DNA of 64,000 nucleotides, from contig NC_087253.1 of NCBI RefSeq assembly GCF_037042905.1, positions 12,505,001 to 12,569,000 of the forward strand, given 5' to 3'. A program made the position numbers and the translations under genes. The notes beneath the pieces are model-generated. The model was given only the letters and a program-made list of their open reading frames with translations. It did no database searches and had not been told where the DNA came from. Positions 51,614 through 63,626 of the stretch are shown here, piece by piece. The DNA is from Lytechinus pictus (Eukaryota > Echinodermata > Echinoidea > Temnopleuroida > Toxopneustidae). Position 1 is the first letter of the stretch. The number at the start of each line of letters is the position of its first letter.

Positions 51614-51915
51614 CATGGGCCTGTATTCTGAAGTCAGGTTTAACTTAAACTCAGGTTTAAAGGTGTGGTTTAAGTATGTTACATAAATCACTAACAGTAG
51701 AGATATCATATTTCAGCTCATTTGGCACCCAAATCATTCATAATTGTATAGGAAATATGAAAAGATTATTGTCTTCACCATCGATGAATCAGGGAAGAGC
51801 ACAGAAAACATAAAAAACAAACAACTTAATAAAAAATTGATAATTTTGGCTTCCCATACTTAAACCACAACTTTAAACCTGAGTTTAAGTTAAACCCGAC
51901 TTCAGAATACGGGCT
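51614..51915. mobile_element. GGCCCGTATTCTGAAGTC-family MITE, copy 2
   Basis: TGGGCCTGTATTCTGAAGTC at the left faces GACTTCAGAATACGGGCTA at the right. It shares AAATCACTAACAGTAGA and the interior with 17,090-17,400. Confidence 0.85.
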
Positions 51916-51942
51916 ATTGAAAACTTTTTCATGGTATGTTAT

Positions 51943-52095
51943 ACGTGGCTCAGTGGTTGAGCGCCCACCTCATTGAACGGGAGAGGTCATGGTTCGATCC
52001 CTGGCCGAGTCATACCAAAGATTTACAAAGATGGGACATTCTGCCTTCTTGCTAGGCGCTCAGCATATTTAGATTGGGGAAGGGTGATAATAAAA
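51943..52095 (+). mobile_element. tRNA-Met-like SINE, copy 1
   Basis: The head keeps pol III box A and box B style words (TGGCTCAGTGGTTGAGCGCC, GGTTCGATCCCTGGCC). It is followed by a body (CATACCAAAG, TTCTGCCTTCTTGCTAGGCG) shared with 56,439-56,580. An extra base in the anticodon arm and a poor acceptor stem mark it as a tRNA-derived SINE and not a tRNA gene. Confidence 0.7.
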
Positions 52096-52099
52096 TTAT

Positions 52100-53760
52100 G
52101 TAGTATGCAGGGCCCGCTGGCAGAGCAGTTTCAAAGTGAAGTAGCTACCGTAGCTAAATAAAACATTATTATAATTACCATCATTATTATTATTATCGTT
52201 ATCATATTGAAGGCTTAAAATCTCAGATATTCATCCAAACGTCTATGTTTTTAATAAATGGTTCTGCTCATTTTCACAATACTTGGGCAAAAAAAACCAG
52301 TATTCCAAAGTTAAAACACAAATTCTCCTCAATTCAGTGAGGTGTACTGGCAGTTGTTTTTGGAGCAATCACTCTAATGAAGTCAAGTATTGAACAAACT
52401 TTGTTTAAAACCAAGCGTATTAAATAATACGAATCATTATACGATTTGTAATTCTAATTTGTATTTTTCCATTGTAATAACCTAAAATTTCTATTCATGT
52501 TACTAAGCATTGCCAAGATAATAACTCAGAATTTGACCTTATTTGCATGTAAGATAGTGATGTTATTTGTTGTAATCGTAATTCTGTTGTCATCAGGCCA
52601 TCGATGAAAAACAACTTTCTGCTGAACTTTTGTGTTTATATGTTGTAATAAATAAACAAATAAATAAATAAAGGTATCCTTAGTGAATACTAAAGGTTTA
52701 CTGCCTAATGTTATATTTACATCCCCCGTACTCCTATGTATGTTGGTGTTCATTGATTCTCTGTGTTTCCTCTAATGTCATTATTTTTTTACCGTAATTT
52801 ACTGGTTCATGTAACTACAATTCACAATACTTTGTTTGTAAACTTTTCAGTGCTTTCTGTTTTTCTCTTTTACATGCCTTTTTTCATTCCTATACTTATT
52901 TTTATATCTTCTTATGCAGAGAAATATAAAGAAATTGAACTTAAAATATATCTATTTTTCTCATGCTACTCTTCAGTGCACTCAGATTAAAACAGTAATG
53001 AGATAAGGATACTGAAAATGAAGAACGGAGAAAGGCAATGTGAGAGAGATAGATTATGATTACACAGAATTCATAAGGTAAGATAATAACTGATCTGAAA
53101 GGGAGATAAAGAGCAGGCGTGAATAAGAGACTTTGGTGAAATACAAAAATAGATAAACTTTATTTCCACACCGTAAAGAAAAACAACAACCCCAAAAGAA
53201 CAAACAGATATCAAGTCTGATTTGCATTGGGACCTACTATAAAGTCATTATTCACAAAACTAGTTATCGTCAGGGCCTCGTAACACAGAAGTTAGCGATT
53301 GATCGTATCCTTGATTCTTACGATTAACTGTACATTGTAGTCAGTGCAATCAATAATTTAAAAAAATAAAAAAAGATTGTTGCCAAGCTTTGTGCTATGG
53401 GCCCCATATTGTACTTCATAAACATAGTGTTTATGTGATACAAGCAGTGGTGTATCTAAGGGGTCAGGGGGGTGCGGGCACGTGCCCCAAGTGCCACTTT
53501 CAGGGGGGCGCAAGAAAGAAAAGGGCACAGGGAAAACGGCTCAGATAATGAAAAGGGACAGATAAAAACATTAGTAAAATGAATATTCATCTGCCTAAAT
53601 GTCTTGTAGTTTGAGATTGGATTTGCATCCTTTCAATTCAGTTCTGCATGCACATCTGCTACTTTGCCTACTTGCAGAACTCGAATTGCAAGAAAAACGA
53701 TTTTATCAACTGTATGCTGCTGCAAACTTTCATGATTCGTTCTCAAAAGGGCGCTCGCGA
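52100..53760. other. No gene recognised
   Basis: The stretch is AT-rich, with an (AAAT)n run near 52,655, a fragment like the 18,139 MITE at 53,274 and a poly-G-rich patch near 53,460-53,510. The small ORFs are unremarkable. Confidence 0.5.
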
Positions 53761-53783
53761 TTTTATTGCGTGATTATTGAATC

Positions 53784-54185
53784 TTGAGTAAAATTAAAAG
53801 ACTTATTGGTTGGTGGAAGCACAGAGATCTTACGATGTATGGTAAAATAAAACTTTTGAAAATGTATGCATTTTCAAAATTTAATTATGTTTCTTCCCTG
53901 ATGACAGTCCCAAAAGACGTTTTTAAGGAAATCGAAAAATTATCTTTAAATTTTATTTGGGGAGGAAGAGATAGAATAAAACGCAAGGTTCTATATCAAG
54001 ACTATTCTGCTGGAGGACTGAGAGCTCCAAATTTTGAGGTCTTTGTTAAGACCCAACGATTAATGTGGATTAAAGGTTTGTTAGACGGAGGGAAAAGTTT
54101 GGGTTGGAAAGCAACCTTAGAATATTTTTTTAGCTCTTTAGGTGGTCGAATCATATTTCTGTGTGATTATGATCAAGTAAAATGA
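53784..54185 (+). pseudogene. L1/Tx1-like ORF2 C-terminal fragment
   Basis: About 134 codons are open from just after a TGA at 53,778. Residues LTxxGKIxLLK, a later FIW-G and the GGLxxPN motif are landmarks of the connection domain in L1-type proteins. The frame breaks at 54,185 and later parts lie in other frames, so it is a dead copy. Confidence 0.7.
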
Positions 54186-55710
54186 ATTTGAAAGGTATAC
54201 CATTATTTTGCATAGATATGCTGAAGGCATGGCACGAATTGGATAAGTGTAGAGATTTTGGAGGGAAAGTAATCCCATTATTTTTAATAACAAGCGTATA
54301 TGCCTCAATAATAAGACCTTTTTTATATTGAATTATTTCAAAAAGGTATAGTTAAGGTCTCGGATATAACAGTTGGAGGTCAATTAAGACCAGTTTCATA
54401 CTGGTATAATCTGAAATTTTCATCTGAAAACTTGCTCAGAATTCGAAAGATATTTTCAGTAATAACAGAAGAGTGGATACAAGGTAATTTTATGGAAATG
54501 GATACAGACAACTTTGAAATTCAATTGATGATATGTGGGCATGTTCAGAAACTATGTGATATAAAATCTAGACGAATATATGACCACTTCATTGCAAATT
54601 TTCAAATTGATTATGTATTTCATGTTACAGATGGGCAATCCGAATATGATCTGGGAATGGGGGAACTGAAAGAAGTATTTCTGAGACTGAAATGTGCAAT
54701 GCTATGCAATAAACACAGATAATTTCAATACGAACAATTACAAGGGGTTGTGTACACGAAAAGGGAACTTTTTAAATTTGGTTTTGAGACAGATAATAAG
54801 GAACACAAATTGAGTCTTACCAACATTTATTTTTTCATTGTCCTGAAGTTAAGCGATTATGGGAAGAGATGAGTAAAATATTTCAACTGAATGAACTTGG
54901 CAGTGACAGTTGGAAAACAATTTTCATGAGGGTATCTGGAAATACTACAAGAGTAACTTTAATAAACAGTATTATATTCTTAATTAAGTATATTATTTTT
55001 AGTTCAAGAAAACAGGGAATATTGCCAACCGTACAGAAAGTGACACATTTGGTTAAAGAGTATAGAGATACGGAATATCAAATAGCGTTTAAAAAGGGGA
55101 AACTGGGGTACACTTAAGGAAATGGGAACAAATCAATGCATACCTTTCTTAATACTATGGATGTATTGGTTGCTTCATTTTGTTTCTGTTTTGTTTTGTT
55201 TATTTGTTTCAAATACAGATAGTTATACCAGAGCAGGATGCATCGTGTATGGAAGTGAGCTTGTGTGAGTGCATGGGGAGAGAGATGAGGGGGTATGGGG
55301 TTAAGGTGAGTGTATATGGACGTTTTAGGATAATAAACTTCCTCTAATTAACCTTTAAAATTATCTTTTATCCTTTTTTTATTCTTGTACAATTAAAATG
55401 TGCAAAAGAGAATATTTTTATTCTATTCAGGGAAAAAGTCATCTTTTACAAAGTGTTTTTTTTTTTCTTTTCGATCGATATTGTTTTTTCCCCTCTGCTT
55501 TCACATTGTTATAGAAGAGAAATTTGGCAGTTTAACTTCATTTGTAATCATTCTAAAAATATTTGTAATCTCATTGATATTGATATATGTATTTGTTTGA
55601 TTGTTTATTTATTGTATACATGCACAGAATCTTTATTTATATGAATTGTGATTGTAAACTTATTGATTTGAAAGAGAAAGAAAATAAAATATTATTCAAA
55701 AAAAAAAAAA
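53784..55710 (+). mobile_element. 5'-truncated L1/Tx1-like LINE with poly(A) tail
   Basis: The first frame (to 54,185) reads IGWWKHRDLTMYGKIKLLKM, FIWGGRDRIKRKVLYQDYSA and GGLRAPNFEVFVKTQRLMW, typical of the region after the reverse transcriptase in L1/Tx1-type ORF2. Further coding fragments follow at 54,432-54,722 and 54,869-55,117 after frameshifts (VKRLWEEMSK is recognisable). The 3' UTR ends in 13 A at 55,698-55,710. Reverse transcriptase and endonuclease are missing. Confidence 0.75.
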
Positions 55711-55714
55711 TTGA

Positions 55715-56425
55715 CGACTATCAACAATCAACTAATTGTGTGGAACTTACACCGCCATACTGGAGAACTTCATATCTAATGAAGACGAACAAGATTTTGA
55801 TTTAATACGTTGACCTGATTGTTTGACATAAACAAATAATACATACATTTTGCGTGCTTTATTCCAACTCAATAATTATTGATTCATCTGTAAGAAAAAA
55901 AAACCCGACTAGAACAAATTAAGATAACTCTTGGAAAATGCCAAAGATCCACACAAAAAACAACAATGCGTCCACTAGCGCAAAGTTGGCCAAGTACATT
56001 GTTATAAAACTTGTTAATGCATTCAACGTAAAAATGCAACAAATACTTTCATAGAGTGTTCATTGATGTGCTATTTTAGTCACCTGGCCTATACAATTTC
56101 TGCATCCTGGTATGTAAGGCATGCTTACGCAATATCTTGCTTTGAAATCTGCCTATCATAATGTAATAAATGAAAAGTCATTTTGACCAAAGTTGCCCAT
56201 GAGGTCTATTCGTCTAACAAGCCTATGAGGTAAAATCAATTTCACATATGCTTTCTTCTGACGTTGTCATAATACGGTTATGATAAGAGATAAAGAGGCT
56301 AAAATGACATGAAAAAATTGCAGAAGTCGTTATTTTTAATTTTTATATTAGAACACTTACATGGATTTAGGGCCTTATGTATAACTTCTTATATACAGAT
56401 CATAACTATCACGATGACAGACAAG
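55715..56425. other. No gene recognised
   Basis: I see nothing beyond AT-rich unique-looking sequence between the LINE tail and the next SINE. Confidence 0.5.
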
Positions 56426-56438
56426 CGTATACTGAGCA

Positions 56439-56580
56439 TGGTGGCTCAGTGGTAGAGCGTCCGCCTCATGAACGGAAGGTCGTGGGTTCGATCCCCGGCC
56501 GAGTCATACCAAAGGCTTATAAAAATGTGTCCTTCTGCCTTCTTGCTTGGCGCTCAACATTTAGACTGGAGAAGGGTAAG
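56439..56580 (+). mobile_element. tRNA-Met-like SINE, copy 2
   Basis: The tRNA-like head has D arm GCTCAGTGGTAGAGC, anticodon loop CTCATGA giving CAU (Met), and T arm with GGTTCGATCCCCGG. The body (CATACCAAAGGCTTATAAAA, CTGCCTTCTTGCTTGGCGCT) matches copy 1 at 51,943. The acceptor stem does not close. Confidence 0.75.
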
Positions 56581-56589
56581 TCATGAGTT

Positions 56590-57865
56590 CTAGACTAAAA
56601 GAAAATATTCAAAAAAATAAGAGATAAGAGCAAGAACAAATTCAACAGATACAGAATCACAACCTAGCAAGATTTGGTTTCAAATAAAGCTTTTGCTCTG
56701 ATAAGAAAGTTGAACACTTTTAGAAAAAAAAATGATTCAGAAACATGAACATGGAACACAAAAATGTTGTGACGTTTCAAATCACACCGCAGAAGTGCAT
56801 TACAAATGCTATTAAAAGAATGCTTTAGCAATTATTAGCAATATGCAACCTAATTTGTTTTTAATCAGTGCTTAAAAAACAGAATGCTGCGAAAGATTGC
56901 ACACACTTAACGGCTAATTAATCAAATTAGAAATTTTAGATGATGGAAAAAAAAACATATACATGTAGCACGAGAGGCATATTGAACAGATTTGGTTACT
57001 GTGGGCATACATGTATATGTGATACGACTGAAGATGGCAATAATGATAGAAACATTATTTTCCCTCATCTACTGACAGTCACGTAACATGGGGAAAATGA
57101 TTAGTCTATCTAGCCTTAAAGACAAAAATTAAAATTAAAGTGGGGGAAAAAGCCCCACTCAAAGTGGACACTTTATATATCGAGGCATGCACTACTCTAC
57201 TTTGAATATGGTGATCTACGGTGCTATATAACCCCAGAAAGGGGGGTCAAATACAGGTGCGTATACCTTGCTCAGGTGTCTGCTGTGGTGGCGATTCTTC
57301 GTCTGTCGTCCTATCGTTGGAATCTACGGGATTAAAATAAACATTCTCATTTTTTCCTGTTGTTAGATGCAATCTAAGGGATTAGAATAGACATTCTTAT
57401 TTTTTGCTGTTGGTTGTCAGTATTGGACTAGTATCGGTGAGTCAGCTGAGATGTTTTGACGTCATATGATATGTGTGTTATATCATCTTCTCTCGATTTT
57501 GTAGTCATTTCGTACCCAAAAAATTTGACAAGCAAAAAAAAAGGGTTTTTAAAAATAAGAAGGGGGGGGGGTGAACCCCTGTACCCCCCGCGTACGCTAC
57601 TCTTATGTATCATGTGATCGTAAATGAATGACCCCCCCCCCCTGTTTTAAGTGATTAGAAGTGCAGATAAAAAGAAATTGGGCGCATGTTTCCATCTGCA
57701 TGTATGTGCCGTCTGGCCCGTTCATTTACAAATCCATAAGTGCAGAAACCCAGAAATTGAACCCTTCACGGATTCTTCAACATCGCTTGGCATCCACAAG
57801 CAGCCGTCCGCTACGTGATTGGTTCACTGTTAGCGGAAAGCATCAAACATGGTGTGTTTACAGGA
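56590..57865. other. No gene recognised; poly-G/C runs
   Basis: The region contains G and C runs near 57,565 and 57,630 and a local duplication near 57,320-57,410 (ATCTACGGGATTAAAATAAACATTCTCATTTTTT-like text twice). No ORF looks real. Confidence 0.5.
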
Positions 57866-58380
57866 CTCCCTTCACAATAGTATCAACATTTTAGAGGTAA
57901 ACAATAGTGCCGACTCCAAGAGTGATGAGCCATAAAAGATACATGGAGCTCGCCTGTTAATACCGGTAGTGGAAAGGATGGAAAGGGGTCAAATTTGCCC
58001 CCCATCTTAAACTTTTAAGAATTTCCTTCAGAGCAGTAACAACATTTTAATACAAATCTTGAATAATTTTCTTCACAACAGTACATCAACATTTAAGAGA
58101 CATCTAGTGCTGACTAACACCAAGAGTGATGAGATACATGGAGCTCACCTCTTTCATGTATACTGGTACTGGAATTAGGATGGAAGGGTGTCAAATTTGC
58201 CCCCCCCTTTAAACTTTTAAGAATTTCCTTCAGAACAGTAACAACATTTTAGAGGTAAACAATTAATAGTGCTAAATGACTCCAAGAGTGATGAGCCCAA
58301 GATACATGGAGCTCGCCTGTTTATCTCGGTAGTTGGAAGGATAGAAGGGGGTCAAATTTGCCCCCTTTATGAAAACTTTC
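57866..58380. repeat. Tandem repeat, three units of about 160-200 bp
   Basis: Each unit carries an AACATTTTAGAGGTAAAC-like word, CCAAGAGTGATGAG, ATACATGGAGCTCGCCTG, GGTCAAATTTGCCCCC and an AACTTTTAAGAATTTCCTTC word. Units start near 57,870, 58,075 and 58,235. Confidence 0.75.
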
Positions 58381-58679
58381 AAAGTTTCTGTCAATTACCC
58401 CCTCTATGTAGGGTATATCTATGGAAGAATTTCAAAGGTCATTTATTGAACAATTTAATGAAAAAGACTTGGTCTACTACTTATTCTATACATCAACCTC
58501 ATTTGATGGCAAATTATCAAACACCTTTGTCTTGTACATGTTGTATATATAGTTTGTTTATAATTAGTATTGAAACTAAGTTTAGGGGCTTGCCTTCTCT
58601 ACAAGCTTTTGCTTTTCTTGGCAAGTCCCTCCGTTCATTTCTTGTTTCTTTTCATTGATAATATTACTGCAACAAATTG

Positions 58680-58838
58680 TAGTTTTGTTTAATTGATATT
58701 CAACATTTGTTACGAAATTTCATTGATTTGTCTGTATTATCGATTATATTGAATATGTATTGTTACTTTGATTATATTTTGAAAAAATTGTGGAACGGAA
58801 ATAAAATCTAAATCTAAATCTAAATCTAAATCTACTCG
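58680..58838 (+). repeat. Possible LINE 3' end with AAATCT tail
   Basis: The AT-rich sequence ends GGAACGGAAATAAAATCT followed by several AAATCT units, like the simple tails of CR1/L2-type LINEs. No coding remnant was recognised upstream. Confidence 0.4.
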
Positions 58839-59219
58839 ATTGAGCAGCGCCTCTGGGAGAATGATAAAATGTTAATGTGTCATTGAATTTTTCATCGCTG
58901 ACAGAATGACAAATCTATGAATTTATGTTGGCATGGCTCGTCATAACAAAACAAAACATTTCTTTTGTTTGCCAGCAGAAATGTTGTTCCCTGTGTGGTT
59001 AAACCGTTACTGGAATATCATGATAGTGATTGTGTTGAGATATAGTTGTAGTGGAGATTTGCATATGTTTATTTTGTTGCCGTACTAGGTAATTGCTCCA
59101 GTGGTTTATATTTTGAGAGATTCAAAGCTAGTCATTTTCATTTTTCATTCTTTGTACTGTTGTTTTTTAAAAGTGCATTACACCCTGGAAAGCAAAGAGA
59201 CCAAATAGAAAATGTAAGA

Positions 59220-59525
59220 TAGATAGTGATGAAAATGATGAGAATGATGATGATATTGATGATGATGGTGATGATAATGATCAATGATGATGATAATGAT
59301 GATGATGATATTGATGATGATGGTGATGATAATGATGATAATGATCTATGATGAAGATGATGATGATGATGATGATGATAATGATGATGGTGATGAAGAT
59401 GTTGATGACAACAATAATAATAATAATAACAATGACAATAACAATAATAATAATAATAATAAATAAAATAATAATAATAATAGAATAATAATAATAATCA
59501 ATAATAATGATGATAATCATAATTG
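59220..59525. repeat. GAT and AAT compound microsatellite
   Basis: About 180 bases of GAT/GATGAT repeats with interruptions pass into AAT/AAC repeats. ORFs of poly-Ile, poly-Asp or poly-Asn type are artefacts. Confidence 0.95.
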
Positions 59526-59631
59526 AATAAGTACGGTATAACATATTTTGGGAATTTGTGATTATTTGAAGAAGAGAGGTTTGGACAACAAAACTGATCT
59601 AAAACTATTATACAAACTGATATCATTATAC

Positions 59632-60621
59632 AGTGCGTATCAAAAAAAGTTTACACTTCGAAAAAATCCTGTAAATTTATACATTTGTAATATCCTGAAC
59701 ATTTTTCCACATTTTAACATTGGTACAGTTCCATGTAAGCAAATGACGATATAACTGTCGAAAAATATTTCCGCTTGAGTGAGCACCACTTACCTTTGAA
59801 AAATTAGTGAAAAATTATTTGCGCAGAACTTTGAAATAGTTATGCGAATGAAAGTAGACCTTAATCATGAAGAATACGTTGAATTTAGAAAATAAAATTG
59901 ATTTGAAGATATCTTTTACCTTTTTTAAACTTGTTTCCTTGCCCAAAACACTTCGAAAAGTGCATTGCGCCCCACCCCACTCCCCCACACACCGATGCCA
60001 TCGTGATGATATTTGCTTTACACTGAGCTGTGATTTACATGAAATGGCTTAGGCTTGACTTTCCTTTTGTTAATCATTGCCAAGCTTGGGAAAAGTGTGG
60101 AGGAACAAGTATCAATGAAAAATGAAATGTAAACCCACTTTAAATGATAAAAAACTTAGTGAAAAAAATGCTGGAGATGTCTGATATAAACTTTTGTTCA
60201 GATTCAGTTACGTCCTCAAATCCAGCTGGCACAAAAAGTGTAAAGATTTAGCTTACTAAGTGTTGAAATTTCAATTTGGGTGGCAAAATTGTAACAAAAT
60301 GGTTGAATGTATCCGTTTTATTTAAATTGACCAAAAGTGCAAGGAAAATGTATGAGAAATGTTTCGCAGGGTAAGTTTGATTTTGCCCTTTCCCCGTGAC
60401 ACAGCGTGAAAACGAGCATTAATTTCTGCGCAAACAGATTTCTGCGAGCTTACCAAAATTGGCAGTGCTCACTCAAGTGTAAACATTCTGTCAAAACTTT
60501 TACTTTCATTGGATAGATGAGACCCAAACCCAAGATTATATGTGAAAAAATTACCCACATGTTGTATATTTTCTAATTCCCAGGGCTTTTTCAAAGTGTA
60601 AACTTTTTTTGATACGCACTG
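59632..60621. mobile_element. 990-bp nonautonomous Tc1/mariner-like element
   Basis: The ends CAGTGCGTATCAAAAAAAGT plus TTACACT and the exact inverse AGTGTAA plus ACTTTTTTTGATACGCACTG form terminal repeats of about 27 bp, flanked by TA (59,630-59,631, 60,622-60,623). The shared CAGTGCGT start links it loosely to the element at 12,186. The interior has no transposase. Confidence 0.85.
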
Positions 60622-60629
60622 TATATATA

Positions 60630-61090
60630 TCAATCCGTTAACTTTCATTCGTTCTGTAAACTACATAGAAATTCCCTTTTTACCCTTTATTAAAGGAATA
60701 ATATCTCTTGCATGACATAGAAACAATCGCTGTATACATTGTCTCCATATAAATATAATTTTGATCGATAGTAATCATTATCAATCAATAAATTGACTCA
60801 TTTCGCATCAACTTCCTGACTACCTGACAACAGCCAGAGTATTCCGGTAAAATTAACAGGAGAAACTCTTCCTTGAAAAGTTCTTACTTTTAAAGACAAA
60901 CATTTATAATTTTACCTTTTTTTTAAATCTAATTTTAAAAAGTTCTTACTTCTGAAGAAAATCGTTTATAATTTTACTTCTTTTTAATTCTTGGAGAGTA
61001 TATGAAGTAAAACTGTAATTTTGGTACAAAGAACGTTTATTTTTGTTGTTTCCTGGAAGGAATATACTGATTTAAAGACTTAAACAAATT
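60630..61090. other. No gene recognised
   Basis: AT-rich sequence with a short direct repeat (AAAAGTTCTTACTT, then TTTATAATTTTAC, twice between 60,875 and 60,980). Nothing else is supported. Confidence 0.5.
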
Positions 61091-61094
61091 GGAT

Positions 61095-61412
61095 CATATT
61101 CTTAAGTTGGGTTTGATTTAAACTCTGTTTTAAAGTTGTGGTTGGACTATGGATAGCCAATAGTGGCATATTTCTCTAACAGTAGAATGTCAACGTATCA
61201 GCCCTTTTTTCTATCAAAACATTTTTAACTGTTTTGGAAGGATAAAAAAAGATAGCTTTCTTAATTCGTGAGTTAGAAAAGAGCACAGTAAACATAAGAA
61301 ACATACTTTCTAATGTAATTATAAGGAAATTTAGACTTGTTGGCTTTCCATAATTTTAGCACAGATTTAGAGTATGGTCTAAGTTAAACCTGACTTCAGA
61401 ATACGGGCCATT
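61095..61412. mobile_element. GGCCCGTATTCTGAAGTC-family MITE, copy 3 (diverged)
   Basis: The right end GACTTCAGAATACGGGCC is intact; the left end (ATATTCTTAAGTTGGGTTTG) is degraded. The interior shares TAACAGTAGAATGTCAACG-like and AGAGCACAGTAAACATAAGAAAC words with the other copies. Confidence 0.75.
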
Positions 61413-61424
61413 GTGTCAATATTA

Positions 61425-62040
61425 ATGATTAAACCATAGTGATAGTGGGTTATCATTTACGGTAAGATCAAAGCGTAGTGATGGCAACAAGTATCGAGAG
61501 TAGACCTTTAGTTTATATTCATTACGTATCAGAGAATCATCTATATTTTTCAAACGAGTTTCAAGTTTATTTGAAATGTACGCATGAACGTCAGAAGAGG
61601 CGAGGTTTTTGGTTATTACAGACCCGAAAAATTTGTGAATGTCATTGCCAATCGAAGACACTTGCTCTCCCCCAACCATGAACTCCAGTTCGTTGAACTT
61701 TCCAGATGTAAGAGAAAGAGAGCGACATTTTGAGGGTTTTAAAGAAAGTCCCATTGATTTAATGTGCTTGTCTATCTGATTTGATAACCTTTGATGTGTT
61801 CTTTTATTATTAGATATCACGCAAAAATCACCGTTTTCCACTCAAATCGTAACCATAAGCCGAGTTAACCTTCAAAAATTGAATTATTGGATCGAAACAC
61901 ATGATGAAAATTATTGGGGAGAGTGGGTCCCCCTGAAAAATACCCTTCCGAAACTTAAGCTCGTTTGAAATCCAATATTTAGTCATTACTGTTACGATAT
62001 CAGTATTGATATCTAAGCACTTCATACACCTCCCACAACA
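61425..62040 (-). pseudogene. R2-like non-LTR reverse transcriptase fragment
   Basis: Minus-strand frames read FRKGIFQGDPLSPIIFIMCF (RT motif) and then, in another frame, DFCVISNNKRTHQRLSNQ and MGLSLKPSKCRSLSL (palm and thumb). A deletion and frameshift between 61,828 and 61,841 removes the first part of the YADD-type motif. The QGDPLSPIIF and SLKPSKCRSLS style fits R2/NeSL-like elements; the exact clade is uncertain. No endonuclease remains. Confidence 0.7.
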
Positions 62041-62044
62041 TGGA

Positions 62045-62740
62045 TACCATTGCCTGTTGATTGACCTGCCTGGCCTGTATAATAAAACTGTATATACGTT
62101 CACTACCAAAGTCTCCACCAGAGTCCTTTGTATTGGATCACGGTGGCAGCGGAAACTAGTGATCGCCGTCGAAATGACAAGGATCAAGGAACCAGCTAAT
62201 ATTGGGAAGTAAACTGCATGTCTTTTTACCGAAATTTGCATGCTTCATAACCTACTAAAACCCAGCTGGCAACCACGGGTACTGAATACCGTACTGTGCA
62301 TACCCTATGCACTGTCACAGCAAACCAAACCGTGTTGTGTGAAAGAGCGAGATGCCAACGGTGACTGTAAACAATCAAATATAGCCTGAATAAGTTATAA
62401 CTGTGTTCAATCACTGACACAGAGGTCTGCATCAGGACATCAACATACACTAAAAGTTGATAAAACCTAAATTACTTAATTTTCTAGACTGGAGTGTGAA
62501 CAATGAATTGACATTTTCCTAATATTAATTGTAAATCTGGAGTGTGAGAAGTGATTGGGAGTGACCAGCATTTTCACTGCACGAAACACCTAATGACATT
62601 CACACAGGGCTGTGAGTGCGTTACAGGTATCATCACCAGTCCACCTGTGACTGTAAGGAGCGTTCACACGTGGATATAATCAGACATTAATATCTACACT
62701 CATTCGTTTAAATTTATAATACGTACAGCGAACGTACACA
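62045..62740. other. Probable 5' region of the following LTR retrotransposon
   Basis: No gene is recognised. The stretch just before the gag start should contain the 5' LTR and primer-binding site, but without the 3' LTR (outside the window) their limits cannot be fixed. Confidence 0.35.
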
Positions 62741-63442
62741 ATGAGTAGTGGAAAATATCCAGAAATGAACTGGGAGGCAACAGACCTACCCGAACAGCTT
62801 TTCAGACAAAGAATGGAGCTGATTCTAGCAGACCAAGACATAACTGATCAGAGAAAAGTGGCTATAAAAATCATGATTGCTGTAGGCAATGAAGGCTTGC
62901 GTCGAATCAATGCATCGGGGCTATCAGAGACCGATAAAGAAAAACCGCAAGAGCTATGGAGACTTTTAGAGGCACAGTTAAAGGTCAATATCAATTTTCG
63001 CATACACCGCTTAGAGTTAATGCGGTACAGGCAAAATCCAGATGAAACGATCGATGAATTCGTAACCAGGTGTAGGGACAAAGCCAAAAATTGTGATTTC
63101 GAGGAAGCTGAGTTAAATGAGCGAATCATGGAGCTAGTGATTGCGTCAACTCCAAGTCTCGAATTCCAAAACTCATTGCTAGATCAACCGAAAGGTTACA
63201 AGGTCGAACAAATTTTGGTAGAAGGTCGTAAATACGAGGCAGTCGCTGCGAGCCGACAATGTCTTGAGACACTAGACCCTGAACATAATATCGATTCGTT
63301 CAAGCGTAACCAGGAACGAAAAGCGTGTGGTAACTGCGGACGTTTCCACAAACCTCGTCAGTGCCCTGCGTATGACGATGAGTGCCGTGCCTGTGGTACC
63401 AAGGGCCATTGGGCCAAATTCTGTCGTAAATCGAAAAAATGA
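62741..63442 (+). CDS. Gag-like protein of a Ty3/gypsy-like retrotransposon
   Basis: The 233-residue ORF would form the particle and package element RNA. It has a helical retrotransposon-gag domain (HRLELMRYRQNPDETIDEFV, CRDKAKNCDFEEAELNERIM). Two zinc knuckles close it: CGNCGRFHKPRQC (CX2CX3HX4C) and CRACGTKGHWAKFC (CX2CX4HX4C). It stops just after an A6 run at 63,434-63,439. Beyond the stop, an Arg/Ser-rich continuation lies in another frame. Confidence 0.85.
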   Translation: MSSGKYPEMNWEATDLPEQLFRQRMELILADQDITDQRKVAIKIMIAVGNEGLRRINASGLSETDKEKPQELWRLLEAQLKVNINFRIHRLELMRYRQNPDETIDEFVTRCRDKAKNCDFEEAELNERIMELVIASTPSLEFQNSLLDQPKGYKVEQILVEGRKYEAVAASRQCLETLDPEHNIDSFKRNQERKACGNCGRFHKPRQCPAYDDECRACGTKGHWAKFCRKSKK

Positions 63443-63626
63443 TCGTAGTCGTAAACAGAATCGTAGATCAGATGACCGCAGATCCGACACGGTATCTGAT
63501 GATCGTAAACCAAAACAAAACAAATCACGATCAAAGTCGAAAAGTCGAGAGAGTAAACCGATAAGCGAACTGGACATAACACATGATACGACCATAGATC
63601 ATGATCATTATCAATCTACAACGTAG
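63438..63626 (+). CDS. Arg/Ser/Lys-rich linker in an alternate frame after gag
   Basis: This frame is open across the end of gag and reads DRSRKQNRRSDDRRSDTV and then Lys/Ser-rich text to TAG at 63,624. It is reached from gag by a +1 shift at the A6 run, either through an indel or a programmed shift. Its basic composition resembles a gag C-terminus or nucleocapsid tail. Confidence 0.55.
   Translation, partial: NDRSRKQNRRSDDRRSDTVSDDRKPKQNKSRSKSKSRESKPISELDITHDTTIDHDHYQSTT

Noticed and set aside
52526..52990. Small ORFs between the SINE and the Tx1-like LINE
   Set aside because: They are short, AT-rich and unlike any family I recognise.
58269..58658. 129-codon ORF downstream of the 57.9-kb tandem repeat
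   Set aside because: Its first third is translated tandem repeat and the rest shows no recognisable domain.
59281..59544. Poly-Ile and poly-Asp ORFs
   Set aside because: They translate GAT/AAT microsatellites.
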